Below, piece after piece: positions 22,307 to 34,521 of a DNA stretch of 64,000 nucleotides. The stretch is from Crotalaria pallida (taxonomy: Eukaryota > Streptophyta > Magnoliopsida > Fabales > Fabaceae). The position numbers were made by a program, and so were the translations under genes. The notes under the pieces were generated by a model, which made no database searches, was not told the DNA's origin, and saw only the letters and a program-made list of their open reading frames with translations. The first letter of the stretch is position 1, and every line of letters begins with the position of its first letter. The stretch spans positions 145,109,206 through 145,173,205 of the forward strand of contig CM075650.1 of assembly GCA_037953625.1 (NCBI GenBank), read 5' to 3'.

Positions 22307-22313
22307 TATAAAA
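22307..22313 (+). promoter_or_regulatory. TATA box of the copia LTR
   Basis: TATAAAA in the context CCACTATAAAAGGAG, conserved in the 3' LTR at 35255-35261. Transcription would start about 30 bases downstream, defining R. Confidence 0.7.
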
Positions 22314-23300
22314 GGAGAACCTTATCCTCTCCAAAAGAGAGTATAACACACGAACACATAAAAAAAGAACAGAGAGCAAAAGCAAAAATTTTCATATTCA
22401 CTCTCTGTTTTACAAGTGCTCAAACCGCAGAAAAGAGAACCTTGAGAGTGTGAGTGCAAATCTTTCATACTCGTAAACCAAGCCTCAAATTGGTTCTCTA
22501 CATTCTCAAAAGCCTTTCTCAAACACTGAACCGAAAACTCATTTGTTCATTAAACCTTCAGAATCTTATACACTTGAGTTTCGGGTTGGAGCCATCATCT
22601 TCACTACACCATTTCTTCAAGTCTTGAGTTGTTCTCAAGCACGGTAAAATCTTGGAAGATTTCCAAGTTCGTTCAAGAGGTACTTGGCGATTGAAGTCTT
22701 AGGAGGTTCCTGAGCAAAAATCCAAGGAGGTTCTTTGGTGAAAATCCTTGAAGGTTTCAAGGTGTCTTGAAGGTTTCAAGACTGTGAAAGTCTGACGTTG
22801 TGCTCCGCATTTTGTATCAGTAGGTAGAAGCCAAGAGTTTGGTACTCTCTTTGTGGGTTTAATTGATTCCGTGTAATCTCTATCTATTTGATTTTATTAA
22901 AAAATCCTTAAAGGTTTTAAGGGGGACTGGATGTAGCTCACCGTGTTGGTGAGTGAACTAGGGTAAGTCTCGGTGTCTCATTTTCTTTACTGCTTTCATT
23001 TACTTTCTGAGCATTTGATCGAACTGCTTTAGCTCTAACTTAACGCTCGGACAATGATAACATTTTTCTGCTGCAAACCTGATCCTTTGAGTGTGCAGCT
23101 CGGATAATCAGTGTTCAGTCCAGAAACTGGTTATCAAGATCTGCTCGTCTTAAAGTCAGTGTTTTTACTCTAAAAATCTAGCTTTATCCGACTGATTTCA
23201 ACACTTCACGAAAAATTGGTATTATTGCTTCCATCTAATATTCACCCACCTCTAGTAGATTATTAAGACCATTCCCTCGGTTTCCATCGTTTTCAACAAT

Positions 23301-23312
23301 TGGTATCAGAGC
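23301..23312 (+). other. Primer-binding site, copia element
   Basis: TGGTATCAGAGC, two bases after the 5' LTR, complementary to initiator tRNA-Met. Confidence 0.92.
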
Positions 23313-23363
23313 TCGGTCGGAAGATCGAGCTTAACCGCTTTTCGAAAAAGATCCTAGGAAACC

Positions 23364-25208
23364 ATGGGCTCTAACAATCCATTCGGAGGTGAAGGCTCTT
23401 AAATAAACAGACCACCATTATTCAATGGTGATGGTTATGCTTATTGGAAAGCTCGAATGAAAATTTTTATAGAAGCAATTGATATTGATGTTTGGGATGC
23501 GATTGAAAACGGGCCTCATATTCTGAGAAGGAAAATCGGAGACGATGTTGTAGAAATCCCAAGGACAAGTTGGGATGATGATGATAAAAGAAAAGCTTCT
23601 TACGAATTTAAAGCTAAAAACATCATCACCTCGGCCTTGTCCTATGATGAATTTTTCCGAGTATCTCACTGTAAAAATGCCAAACAAATGTGGGATATTC
23701 TACAACTGACTCACGAAGGGACAAGTGAAGTTAGACGAGCTCGATTAAATACTTTGATGCATGAGTATGAATTATTTCGTATGCTGCCAAGCGAATCTGC
23801 AAGTGACATGCAGAAATGATTTACTCATATTATAAACCATCTTATTGCTCTCGGCAAAACCTTTCAAAATGCCGAGGTTATTAACAAAGTTTTGAGATGT
23901 CTTAGCAGAGAATGGCAACTGAAGGTTACTGCCATCATGGAATCAAAAGATCTAGATACCATGGACATAGCAACTTTGTTCGGCAAATTGCAGGAGCACG
24001 AGATGGAGCTCGGAAGACTAACCATGCATGAAGAATCCGACAAAAAGAAGAAAGGGATCTCACTCAAGGCCTCAGCTAAGTCGACCAAAGTCTCCTCGGA
24101 CAGCGACTCTAGCTCAGACATGAATGACGAAACCCTCGGCCTCGTAGTCAGGAAGTTCGGAAAATTCTTCAAAAACAGAAGGAACTTTAAAAATCTAGGC
24201 ACGAGCTCAAAAGACAAAGTCAAGTGCCATGAATGTGGTGAACCTGGACATATCAAACCAAATTGTCCCAGGTTGCAGAAAAGAAGCAGTACCGAGAAGA
24301 AGAATGACAAGAACCCCAAATCAAAGAGAGCTTACATCGTCTGGGATGCACCCGAGCAGAATGAATCATCTGTGTCAAGCTCCTCAGACGATGAAGAGAC
24401 AGCTAATTTGTGCTTAATGGGTAGATGCACTGAGGAAGCCTCAACAAGCTCGAACCTCAGCACCACCAAAGATGAAATCAATCACTTGTTCTTAATGGGA
24501 AGACTTTGATCCTCAACCGAGCATGAAGGCAAGATTCTGTGCTTAAGGGGAAGACATGATGAAGAAGCTTCACCAAGCTTGGCGTTCGGCTCAACTGCAC
24601 ATGAAAATGAGGTATACTCGGATACCGAATCTAATACTGAGTCCGAACTTGATGATTATGAGGAATTATATACTGCTTACATTGAAATGCAATCCGAGTT
24701 CGAAAAACTTGCTAAGAGCTATGCTAAGTTGAAAAGAAATCTTTTAAATCATAAAGAGCAAGTTCTCGAACTGGAAAAACGCATTGAAATTTTAAAGTGC
24801 AACAATGATTCCTTAGAATCTACTATCACTTCTCTGAAAAATCAAAAATGTGAAAGTTGCATTAAGTATGTAAAATAAATTCAAAATTTAAATGCAACAT
24901 TTTTACAAAGTGATAGGATGTTGGACCGATTACTTGCTCAACAGAGAAGCAGTTCAAACAAAACTGGTCTAGGCTACAAGAATGCCAAAAAGAAAACTTT
25001 TTGTAAAATTGGCTCGTTCTCAAATTTTAAACATGCTAAAAAGCCGACGTGTTCTTACTGTGGCTTGCTCGGACATACACCTAATGAATGCAAGATTCGA
25101 CGCTATGGTGTAGCCGACGGCTCTTTTGTTTGGATTGTTAAGGGAGTAAATCCCAGCACTAACCGACAAGGACCCAAAACTGTTTGGGTACCCAAGATGA
25201 ACCAGTAA
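23364..25208 (+). pseudogene. Copia Gag, interrupted by stops
   Basis: One reading frame from ATG at 23364, broken by in-frame stops at 23400, 23817, 24507 and about 24876, and ending at 25206. The N-terminal copia gag domain (YWKARMKIFIEAID, then WDILQLTHEGTSEVRRARL) is followed by a zinc knuckle CHECGEPGHIKPNC (about 24223), an acidic Ser-rich stretch, a coiled-coil-like Glu/Lys region and a second zinc knuckle CSYCGLLGHTPNEC. The long tail after the first knuckle is a Sirevirus-like trait. The role is capsid and RNA packaging. Several stops look like C-to-T changes (CGA to TGA, CAG to TAG). Confidence 0.88.
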
Positions 25209-25220
25209 CACTTTTTGTAG

Positions 25221-27820
25221 GTGTGCTATCGAGCAAGGGAAACACGGTGGTATCTGGACAGCGGATGCTCGAAGCACATGACTGGAGATAAGCAGCACTT
25301 CATCGAGCTTACTCCAACCGAGAAAGGATATGTCACTTATGGAGACAACAACAAAGGTAAAATTTTGGATGAAGGTAAAATCGAAAATTCTTCCGACTTA
25401 AATATCGAAAATGTCTTATTCGTTCAAGGATTGGAACACAATCTTTTGAGCATAAGCCAACTTTGTGATATCGATAATCATGTTATTTTTACCTCCACTC
25501 ACTGTCTAATTAAAAGTGACAAAGACAATTCAATCAAATTTGTGGGTAAGAGGTCAAACAATACTTATTTGGTAGATTTAAATGAAATTTCCTCTCTGGT
25601 CTCTACATGCCGAGAGAATGATACTTGGTTATGGCATCGTCGGACTGCTCACATAAATGTAAATCAGTTAAAGAAACTTCAATCCAAAGACCTAGTGGTC
25701 GGACTGCCAAAGCTAAAATTTGATATAGAAGGTGTTTGCACTTTCTGTAAGAAGTGTAAACAGACCAAAAATAAATTTTCATCCAAAAAGATGGTGTCCA
25801 CAACAAGGCCATTAGAAATGCTTCATATGGACTTGTTCGGACCATCTCAAGTAAAAAACTTTGGGGGTAACTACTATGCCTTAGTGATTGTTGATGACTT
25901 TTCTCGATTTACTTGGACTTTATTTTTAACTGCAAAAAGTGAAACTTTTCAAAGTTTTAAAGAGCTAGTTAAAAGATTTCAAAACCAAGTTAACCAAAAA
26001 GTTGTTGTTATCCGAACAGACCATGGCGGCGAGTTCGAGAATCACAAATTTGATAAGTTTTGTTCTAAGTTCGGCATTGAGCATCAATTTTTTAGCTCCT
26101 CGGACTCCCGAGCAAAACGGAGTCGTGGAACGGAAAAACCGAGTACTTGAGGAACTTGCTCGGACTATGCTGAATGAATCTCAAATTCCTCATTATTTCT
26201 GGGCGGACGCAGTTAACACTGCTTGTCATGTTTTGAACCGAGTTCTTACACGACCAATCTTAAAGAAAACGCCCTATGAACTTTACAAGGGTAGAAAGCC
26301 CAATATATCTTATTTTCATGCTTTTGGATGTAAAGTTTTTATTTTAAATAATGGAAAAGATCATCTTGGAAAATTTGATTCAAAAGCTGATGAAGGTATA
26401 TTTCTGGGCTATTCTGCTCGGAGTAAGGCTTACCGAGTGTTCAATAAACGCACTTCCACTGTGGAAGAATCTATATATGTGATATTTGATGAGTCTCCAA
26501 GAGGGGACATCTTGAGTTGTGTAAAAAGTGCAGGAATCAAAGAAAACTCAAAAGACGAGCAAAATGATGATGACCCAATCTTAATTGAAAAAGAAGCTCA
26601 TCAAGACAACACTTCTAACAATGGGTATCATCAAGACGACGCTGTAATCAAAGCTCCGAGGGACGACCTCCCTCCTGCTTGGAAAACAAACAAGAACCAT
26701 CCGATCGAGAATGTGCTCGGAGATATATCTAAGGGAGTTCTAACTCGTCGGTCAATTCAGAATTTTTGCAATTTCGTCTCTTTTGTTTCTCAAATTGAAC
26801 CTGATTCTGTTAGTAAAGCGATTGAGGATGAACATTGGGCCATTTCTATGCAAGACGAGCTGAACCAGTTCATCAGAAGTGATGTTTGGGAATTAGTTCC
26901 TCGGCCTGATGATCACTCTATAATCGACACAAAATGGATTTTTAGAAATAAAATGGATGAATCAGGAGTAATTATAAGAAACAAAGCGAGATTAGTTGCT
27001 CAATGCTACAACCAAGAGGAAGGCATCGATTATGACGAAACCTTTGCTCCGGTTGCTCGGCTTGAAGCAATCCGAATCTTACTTGCTTTTGCATCTATTA
27101 TGAAATTCACCCTATATCAAATGGATGTCAAAAGTGCTTTCTTAAATGGATTTATAAATGAAGAAGTTTATGTGAAACAACCTCCTGGTTTTGAAAGTCA
27201 TGAATTTCCAAATCACGTTTACAAACTTAAAAAGGCTCTGTATGGTCTGAAACAAGCTCCGAGAGCTTGGTATGATCAGATGAGCTCTTTTCTTTTAGAA
27301 CAAGGATTTGAAAGAGGGAAGGTTGACACAACCTTATTCATTTTAAAATCTAACAAAGATATTTTATTAGTACAAATCTATGTTGACGACATAATCTTAC
27401 GTGCTACTAATGTGTCTTTGTGTAAGAAATTTTCAGCACTAATGAAAGGTGAATTCGAGATGTCCATAATGGGAGAACTTACATTCTTCCTCGGTCTTCA
27501 AATCAAGCAAGCCAACGGATGCATCTTTGTACATCAAGGAAAATACTGTAAAGAGCTTCTGAGGAAATTCGGGATGGAAAAACTCAAGAATGTAGCAACA
27601 CCGATGAGTACCTCCTGCTACCTCGACAAGGATGAATCAGGTAAATCCGTAGATGTAAGTAAATATAGAGGCATGATAGGAAGTCTTCTATATTTAACTG
27701 CATCTCGACCTGACATTATGTTTAACGTCTGTATGTGTGCACGGTTTCAAGCTAATCCGAAAGAATCTCATCTTACTGCTGTTGAGAGAATTTTTAAATA
27801 TTTAAAGGGAATCGAGAACA
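25221..27820 (+). pseudogene. Copia protease-integrase-reverse transcriptase
   Basis: The protease start carries the intact active-site run WYLDSGCSKHMTG. Integrase follows with HxxxH/CxxC zinc residues (HRRTAHIN, CTFCKKC) and a D, D, E core (MDLFGP, RTDHGGEF, PEQNGVVERKN). A +1 shift near 26090, in a run of T, separates integrase in two frames (25221-26150 and 26002 on). Reverse transcriptase follows, with DETFAPVARLEAIRI, QMDVKSAFLNG, LYGLKQAPRAWY and the YVDD catalytic motif. The frame then enters RNase H and is cut by the nested element at 27821. Two stops (25206, 25218) separate it from gag. Confidence 0.92.
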
Positions 27821-29368
27821 TGTTGGAACCTACACTCGGTGGGTGAAACAAATAGGAACACTAGGAGAACACCTAGAAGGGGGGGGGGGGTTGAATAGGT
27901 GTTATAGAAACTTTGAAAGATTTTCGCAAGAAACAAATCTAAACGATTAAAACCAATGAAAATCAATCAATTAACAAATATTATATGATCAGAGATTAAG
28001 CGGAAACAATCAACACCAATATTCTTATTGATTCACCTAGTTATGAAAATGATTTTCCCTTTATCAATTTTGCACAATAAAGATTCAATTTAATCAATTA
28101 TGAAAAATCACTTTTTCTAGGTTTTCAATCAAGAACACAATTAATAACAAGAATTGTAAAGAGTAAGAGTTTAGAGATACGACACAGTGATTTATCCTGG
28201 TTCACTTTCATCCACTTGAAAGCTACATCCAGTCCCCTCTTCAACCAAGAGAGATTCTTCACTATGAGGAATTAGAGTTTCTCAAATTACAAGTAAATGC
28301 CTCACAAGACTTCCTTCTTGCTAGCCTACAAGAGATACCACACCCTTGCCTTGTAACCCTATTGATATCTAATCTAACCTCTTCTCTTTTGCTTGCCGAT
28401 ACCTCACAACAAGACTTCCAATTGCTTGCTTCACTCACAAGACTTCCAAATGCTTGTTCTTCAACAAGGCTTCCAAGTGCTTGATGAAATGCCTCACCAA
28501 GGCTTCCAATGAAACTTTGCTTGATTCACAAAATCAAGTCTTCCTTTGTTGTAGATAGCTTGCCTTTTGCAAAGATTACAACTCAAATGAAAAACAATAA
28601 CAATCCTATGAATCTCTTTCAAAAGCTATGAAATATCAACATGAGAGATTCAAGGTTCTTGATCAAAGAATGTAAAAATGAAAGCTTTGATCTTGAGAGA
28701 GTGAGAGAGAATAGTGTGGCTTTGATTCTTTGTAAAATTGTGTATCAAAATGATTCTAGTTGATTCTAATTGATAGAAATGATTAGGAAAAGATTTATAT
28801 AGAATACCCAAAAGTTGGAGCACTTAGAATGGCTTTTGAGAAGTGAAAAACGTATTTAAAAAAACATATCTGATCAAGTTACTTGAGTGAAATGAGTGTT
28901 ACTCGAGTAAGCCGAAAGCTGAAAACATTTTACTCGAGTGAAATAATAATTAATCGAGTAAGCCGCAAGCTAGATAAATTTTACTCGAGTGAAATATGTG
29001 TTACTCGAGTAATCAGCATAAAAATCACTAAAAACTTGTTTTTCTCAAAAAACAAAACCTTTTCTTTAAAACCTTTAAGCCACCTATTGATTTTAGACAA
29101 AGTGAATACTCAAAATATGATATAATCATGCAATCAAAAGAGATTCACTACCCTCTAATAAACTCTACCCAAACTCATAAACTAAAAGACTTGTGAGGCT
29201 AAAGATAAAACAATAAAACATAAACTACCAAACTAAGTCTTCATGAGTTGGTTCTCTCTTCATAACTTGATGTTTGTTGTTGCTTGTTGAGCTTGAACTT
29301 GATCAACACATTTGTAGCTTGTTCAAAACCTTTTGGCATTTATCAAAACATTCTTCATGGATCTTACA
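27821..29368 (-). repeat. 3' LTR of the gag-only element
   Basis: 1548 bp. On the minus strand it starts TGTAAGATCC and ends in TTCCAACA. It contains three ACTCGAGT-type palindrome pairs (28881-29010), a minus-strand TATATAAA box (28794-28801) 80 bases beyond them, and a 12-G run near 27881. Confidence 0.92.
28881..29010. promoter_or_regulatory. Three palindrome pairs, 20-bp spacing, upstream of a TATA box
   Basis: Octamers at 28881 (ACTTGAGT) and 28901 (ACTCGAGT), 28932 and 28952 (ACTCGAGT, AATCGAGT), and 28983 and 29003 (both ACTCGAGT). Each pair is exactly 20 bp start to start, and pairs are 51 bp apart. On the minus strand the group lies 80-210 bp upstream of the TATA box. An identical set is at 32915-33044. 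Looks like a promoter-proximal binding array; the factor is unknown. Confidence 0.65.
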
Positions 29369-29993
29369 ATCTCCCCCTTTTTGAAAATGACAAACATGTT
29401 TTGAAATTATTTGAAGTTCATTGAAGTTGTTGATGCTTGAACCATTTGATCACTTGGTGAGACTCTTGCTCCCCCTCAATTTATGCTTTTGACATTTGAA
29501 ATCCAATTGAGTAAGCTTGATTCTCCCCCTATCTTCAACAACTTTGCTCAACCTACATAAAAACAACAAAACAACCTTTCTCCAAACATACCATTTCATT
29601 TCTAAAGAAAATGATAATATTTCTCCCCTTTTTCAAAACATCATATTTCTCCCCCTTTGGCATTATCAAAAAGAAATATATACCAATTGTAACTAAACAA
29701 ATACCAATTGAAATAAGATCTAAGCCAAAATAGAAGAAATATAACCAAAGCATGATAATCATCTAATGATTAAAATTAATATCATTGAGTAATCAATATC
29801 AAACAAATTGTATACCAATAACATGATACTAATTGTAAAACAATTGTAAGAAATTGATACCAATTGTATAATATCGAATGTTACCAATTTGTAGGATTTT
29901 CTCCTTAATACCAATTGAAGAAGATCAATAATGTCAATTGTATCAAATGTGTATAGACCTTCATTTGCTTCTTCAATCATACCTACAAAACAA
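29369..29993 (-). other. Non-coding zone of the gag-only element with purine tracts and ATACCAATTG repeats
   Basis: Between gag and the 3' LTR. The purine tract lies at 29369-29382 (minus AAAAAGGGGGAGAT). Further GGGGGAG runs (minus strand) are at about 29470, 29525 and 29650. From about 29680 to 29960 ATACCAATTG recurs several times; on the minus strand it reads CAATTGGTAT, the bases that lead into the primer-binding site. Confidence 0.65.
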
Positions 29994-31790
29994 TCATGCT
30001 TTGCTTTTTGGTATCCAAATGGTTTTGGATCCATTTTTGTTAGTGTAGGAACTCTCACCCTTTTTCATCCAAACAAAATCTCCTTTAGGTATACCATGCA
30101 CTTTAATATAACACACATTTGAAGTATGTCCATGAGTACCACAATAGAAACATGTTGGTGCATTTGAAAAATCAACTTTAGAAAAATCAACAACATTTCT
30201 ATGAGATTTACTCTTAGCATTAGTATAACCCAAACCAAACTTGTTTGAATTTTCTCTTTGAAAATTTAACAATGTGCGCAATCTAATGTCACCATTTGAG
30301 AAACTTGCAAGCTTATTTTTCAAAATAGCATTTTCATCCTTAAGCAACTTGCAATTCTCACAATCAACCACATTATTCAATCTACTAGCACAATCACAAG
30401 AAGAACTAGCATATATAAGATCAAGGGTTTCATTTTGAAGATTAAGCTCATCAACTTGTTTTTGAAGATCTAAAATCTCTTGTTGATGTTTCAAAATGAG
30501 CTTCTTTCTATCAATATTTTTCTTAGCTAATTTCTTGAGATGTTCATGCATTTCTTCATAAGCATTATATAACATTTCATAATTAGAAGAAATTTCGGAT
30601 TTAGTAAGACTTACATCGCTTTCGTCACTTTGCTCACTTGATTCATCATTTGAGCTTTCCTCTTCATGTACTTGAGCTATCAAGTTGAGACAAGTGGCAT
30701 GTTCATCATCCGAAGAACTACTAGTTGTGCTTTTCTTGTCTTGTTCATCATCACTATTCCAAACTATGTATGCCCTTTTGTGTTTTGCATTTTTCTTCTC
30801 TTTCTCCTTCTTCTTGAGATACTTAGAGCATGAGTACTTGAGATGACCGGGCTTTCCACATTCATGGCAAACTATACCTTCTTTTAAAGTCTTGGTCTTG
30901 TAGTGTGGGGGATCCTTCTCTTTACTTTTGTCCTTGTTCAACCTTCCTTTTCTCCTTAGAATTTTATTGAACTTTCTTAGTAGAAGCTTCATCTCCTCTT
31001 CATCAATGTCCGAATCGGAATCTTCATTATCAACATCATCATCAACGGAACTCTCTTCCTTTTTATATGACCTTTGAGCTTTAAGAGCAATTCCTTTTCT
31101 CTCTTTGTTCTTGTCCGACTCTTCATGCATTTGCAAACGTCCAAGCTCCATTTCATGTTCTTGTAGCTTTCCGAAAAGTGTTGCTAAGTCCATGGTGTCC
31201 AAGTCCTTTGATTCAACTATTGCGGTAACCTTGGGTTGCCATTCCCTACTTAGACATCTTAAAACTTTGTTAACAAGTTCACAATTCACGAAAGTTTTAC
31301 CAAGAGCAATGAGATGATTAACAATATGAGTAAAACGTTTTTGCATAAAACATATAGATTCATTAGGCAACATACGAAACAATTCATATTCATGCATCAA
31401 AGAATTTAATCTAGCACGCCTAACTTCACTAGTGCCTTCATGTGTGACTTGCAAGGTGTCCCACATATCTTTGGCATCTTTACATTGGGAGACTCTAAAG
31501 AACTCATCATAAGATAGAGCGGAGGTGATGATATTCTTAGCTTTTAAATCATATTGAATTTTCCTTTTATCATCATCGGTTCACTTATCTTTGGGAGTAA
31601 GTGTAAGCACACCTTCTACATCTTTTGAGGGAATATAAGGACCATTTTCAATGGCTTCCCAAATGTTCACATCTATAGCTTCTATAAAAATTCTCATCCT
31701 AATTTTCCAATAACCATAACCCTCTCCACCAAACATAGGAGGGCGATTAATTGAAGCACCTTCACCACCAAAAGGATTCGTAGAACCCAT
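29994..31790 (-). pseudogene. Gag of the nested element, one in-frame stop
   Basis: About 598 codons from ATG at 31790, interrupted only by TGA at 31581-31583, where the outer copia gag relatives have Trp (TGG to TGA). The N-terminal copia gag domain (YWKIRMRIFIEAID; HEGTSEVRRARL) is followed by a zinc knuckle CHECGKPGHLKYSC, an acidic Ser/Asp zone, a coiled-coil-like stretch and a second knuckle CFYCGTHGHTSNVC. It ends after IWIPKSKA, just where protease would begin in the outer element. The long open frame and single recent-looking stop suggest that gag was kept functional while pol was lost. Confidence 0.88.
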
Positions 31791-31845
31791 TGTAGTTTCT
31801 CAAGGATCTTAACGAAAAAGCTCTATGCTCGTGTCTTTCGATCGA

Positions 31846-31857
31846 GCTCTGATACCA
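31846..31857 (-). other. Primer-binding site, gag-only element
   Basis: Minus-strand TGGTATCAGAGC next to the 5' LTR, same tRNA-Met primer as the outer element. Confidence 0.9.
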
Positions 31858-31859
31858 AT

Positions 31860-33402
31860 TGTGGAAACCTACAATCGGTGGTTGAAACAAATAGGAACAC
31901 TAGGAGAACACCTAGAAGGGGGGGTTGAATAGGTGTTATAGAAACTTTGAAAGATTTTCGCAAGAAACAAATCTAAACGATTAAAACCAATGAAAATCAA
32001 TCAATTAACAAATATTATATGATCAGAGATTAAGCGGAAACAATCAACACCAATATTCTTATTGATTCACCTAGTTATGAAAATGATTTTCCCTTTATCA
32101 ATTTTGCACAATAAAGATTCAATTTAATCAATTATGAAAAATCACTTTTTCTAGGTTTTCAATCAAGAACACAATTAATAACAAGAATTGTAAAGAGTAA
32201 GAGTTTAGAGATACGACACAGTGATTTATCCTGGTTCACTTTCATCCACTTGAAAGCTACATCCAGTCCCCTCTTCAACCAAGAGAGATTCTTCACTATG
32301 AGGAATTAGAGTTTCTCAAATTACAAGTAAATGCCTCACAAGACTTCCTTCTTGCTAGCCTACAAGAGATACCACACCCTTGCCTTATAACCCTATTGAT
32401 ATCTAATCTAACCTCTTCTCTTTTGCTTGCCGATACCTCACAACAAGACTTCCAATTGCTTGCTTCACTCACAAGACTTCCAAATGCTTGTTCTTCAACA
32501 AGGCTTCCAAGTGCTTGATGAAATGCCTCACCAAGGCTTCCAATGAAACTTTGCTTGATTCACAAAATCAAGTCTTCCTTTGTTGTAGATAGCTTGCCTT
32601 TTGCAAAGATTACAACTCAAATGAAAAACAATAACAATCCTATGAATCTCTTTCAAAAGCTATGAAATATCAACATGAGAGATTCAAGGTTCTTGATCAA
32701 AGAATGTAAAAATGAAAGCTTTGATCTTGAGAGAGTGAGAGAGAATAGTGTGGCTTTGATTCTTTGTAAAATTGTGTATCAAAATGATTCTAGTTGATTC
32801 TAATTGATAGAAATGATTAGGAAAAGATTTATATAGAATACCCAAAAGTTGGAGCACTTAGAATGGCTTTTGAGAAGTGAAAAACGTATTTAAAAAAACA
32901 TATCTGATCAAGTTACTTGAGTGAAATGAGTGTTACTCGAGTAAGCCGAAAGCTGAAAACATTTTACTCGAGTGAAATAATAATTAATCGAGTAAGCCGC
33001 AAGCTAGATAAATTTTACTCGAGTGAAATATGTGTTACTCGAGTAATCAGCATAAAAATCACTAAAAACTTGTTTTTCTCAAAAAACAAAACCTTTTCTT
33101 TAAAACCTTTAAGCCACCTATTGATTTTAGACAAAGTGAATACTCAAAATATGATATAATCATGCAATCAAAAGAGATTCACTACCCTCTAATAAACTCT
33201 ACCCAAACTCATAAACTAAAAGACTTGTGAGGCTAAAGATAAAACAATAAAACATAAACTACCAAACTAAGTCTTCATGAGTTGGTTCTCTCTTCATAAC
33301 TTGATGTTTGTTGTTGCTTGTTGAGCTTGAACTTGATCAACACATTTGTAGCTTGTTCAAAACCTTTTGGCATTTATCAAAACATTCTTCATGGATCTTA
33401 CC
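31860..33402 (-). repeat. 5' LTR of the gag-only element
   Basis: 1543 bp, near-identical to the other LTR at an offset of about 4034. The G run is 6 long. The first base on the minus strand is G rather than T, so the outer terminal dinucleotide is altered (plus strand ends TTACC, not TTACA). Palindrome pairs lie at 32915-33044 and the TATA box at 32828-32835 (minus). Confidence 0.92.
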
Positions 33403-33919
33403 GAACACTGGTCTGTTTTATCCACGTGATACAAGTCTTAGTTTGGTCGGATATTCCGATTCGGATTTTGCGGGATGCAAGCTTGATCGAAAAAGCACTA
33501 GTGGAACTTGTCATTTTCTGGGAAGTTCTCTAGTGCCTTGGTTTTTTAAAAAGCAAGCTTGTGTTGCTCTTTCCACCGCAGAAGCCGAATACATTGCTGC
33601 CGGTAGTTGTTGTGCTCAGCTTCTTTGGATGAAGCAACAACTATCGGACTTCGGTCTAAAATTGGGTCACATTCCTATCAAATGTGACAACACAAGTGCA
33701 ATCAACTTAACTAAGAATCCTGTGTATCACTCTCGGACAAAACACATTGAAATAAGACATCATTTTTTGAGAGATCACGTTCAAAAAGGCGATTGTGTTA
33801 TTGAATTTGTAAGCATTGAAAATCAGTTAGCCGACATTTTTACAAAACCCTTGCCGAGAGACACTCACTTTCATATCATAAGAGAGCTCGGCATACTGAA
33901 CGAATTCAGTATAAGCTAA
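33403..33919 (+). pseudogene. Copia RNase H, 3' half
   Basis: Continuation of the outer element's pol after the nested insertion. It carries YSDSDFAGCKLDRKSTSG, SLSTAEAEYIAA-type residues (ALSTAEAEYIAAG), the TKHIEIRHHFLRD motif and the LADIFTKPLP end common to copia RNase H. It ends at the TAA near 33917. The frame is open here but detached from the rest of pol by 5.6 kb. Confidence 0.92.
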
Positions 33920-34521
33920 CTGATCGGTTAGTGTTTTTCAGTCACCAAAATTCATTGTCTTATGTCAATGTCAAACCACTCGGATTTTCTTTGCGTCAAA
34001 ATTTTTCAAAAGATTGCACTTCTCCTAATCGTCCTTCATATTCTTTTTGGGGAGAAAGGTTGTTTGCTCGGATAGCTTGGCCGCATATTAATATTGCCTA
34101 TTCCCTTTCTGGATAAAATTCGAATTTTTGTTTACATTATCTTCAAGGGGAGATTGTTGAATTTTTTAATCTAACAATTGGTATCAGGCACATATATTTC
34201 CAAACTTTCAATTCATTATTATACTTCATTGGCAAATGCGCTTAATTTTTCGGCTCCTTTTTGATCATGCCAAAAGGGGGAGAAAGGTAGTTGTTGTTGT
34301 TTTTGTTGTTTTCAGAAGAAAATGTATTATCAATTGGTATCGAGGAAAAGAAAGAAACAATGCTATGCAATGGGGAGAAAGATAGCTGTATAGCTCGGTT
34401 TCTGAAGACCTAATGTTCAGGGGGAGTATCTTATCAATCTTACATTCAGAAAAACCGATCAAGATCTTCACTCTTTCGTACAAAATCAACAAGCATTTGT
34501 CATCATCAAAAAGGGGGAGAT
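33920..34521 (+). promoter_or_regulatory. 3' non-coding zone with repeated purine tracts and primer-site look-alikes
   Basis: Between pol and the 3' LTR. Purine runs occur at 34145-34154 (AAGGGGAGAT followed by a TGTTGAAT that mimics the LTR start), 34270-34285, 34371-34380, 34419-34426 and 34508-34521 (the true tract, AAAAAGGGGGAGAT). TTGGTATCAGG at 34178-34188 and TTGGTATCGAGG at about 34335 resemble the primer-binding site. Multiple purine tracts are known for Sireviruses. The primer-site look-alikes are noted here from the sequence. Confidence 0.7.

Larger units (their letters stand above)
21566..23298 (+). repeat. 5' LTR of the copia element
   Basis: 1733 bp, TGTTGAATC to TTTTCAACA. It contains a 39-bp repeat present three times at 21835-21958 (GTTGGCCGAGAGATCAGCTC core, first copy with 7 extra bases) and a TATA box at 22307-22313. 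A short C-tract zone near the end is TATTCACCCACCTCTAG at about 23241. It differs from 34522-36265 by a few percent by eye. Confidence 0.92.
27821..33402 (-). mobile_element. Gag-only copia-derived LTR element (TR-GAG-like), nested
   Basis: 5582 bp, minus strand. LTRs lie at 27821-29368 and 31860-33402, with an exact 5-bp target duplication GAACA (27816-27820, 33403-33407). Inside are a tRNA-Met site (31846-31857), a gag gene (29994-31790) and a purine tract (29369-29382), but no protease, integrase or reverse transcriptase. Elements with LTRs and only gag are known as TR-GAGs and must borrow pol from a relative. The LTRs differ by only a few bases plus a G-run length change (12 against 6), so insertion is recent and later than the outer element. 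Confidence 0.9.

Noticed and set aside
28883..29125. 80-codon frame repeated identically at 32917-33159
   Set aside because: Both lie in the two LTR copies of the gag-only element across the palindrome pairs. Identity is due to the LTR duplication, not to coding.
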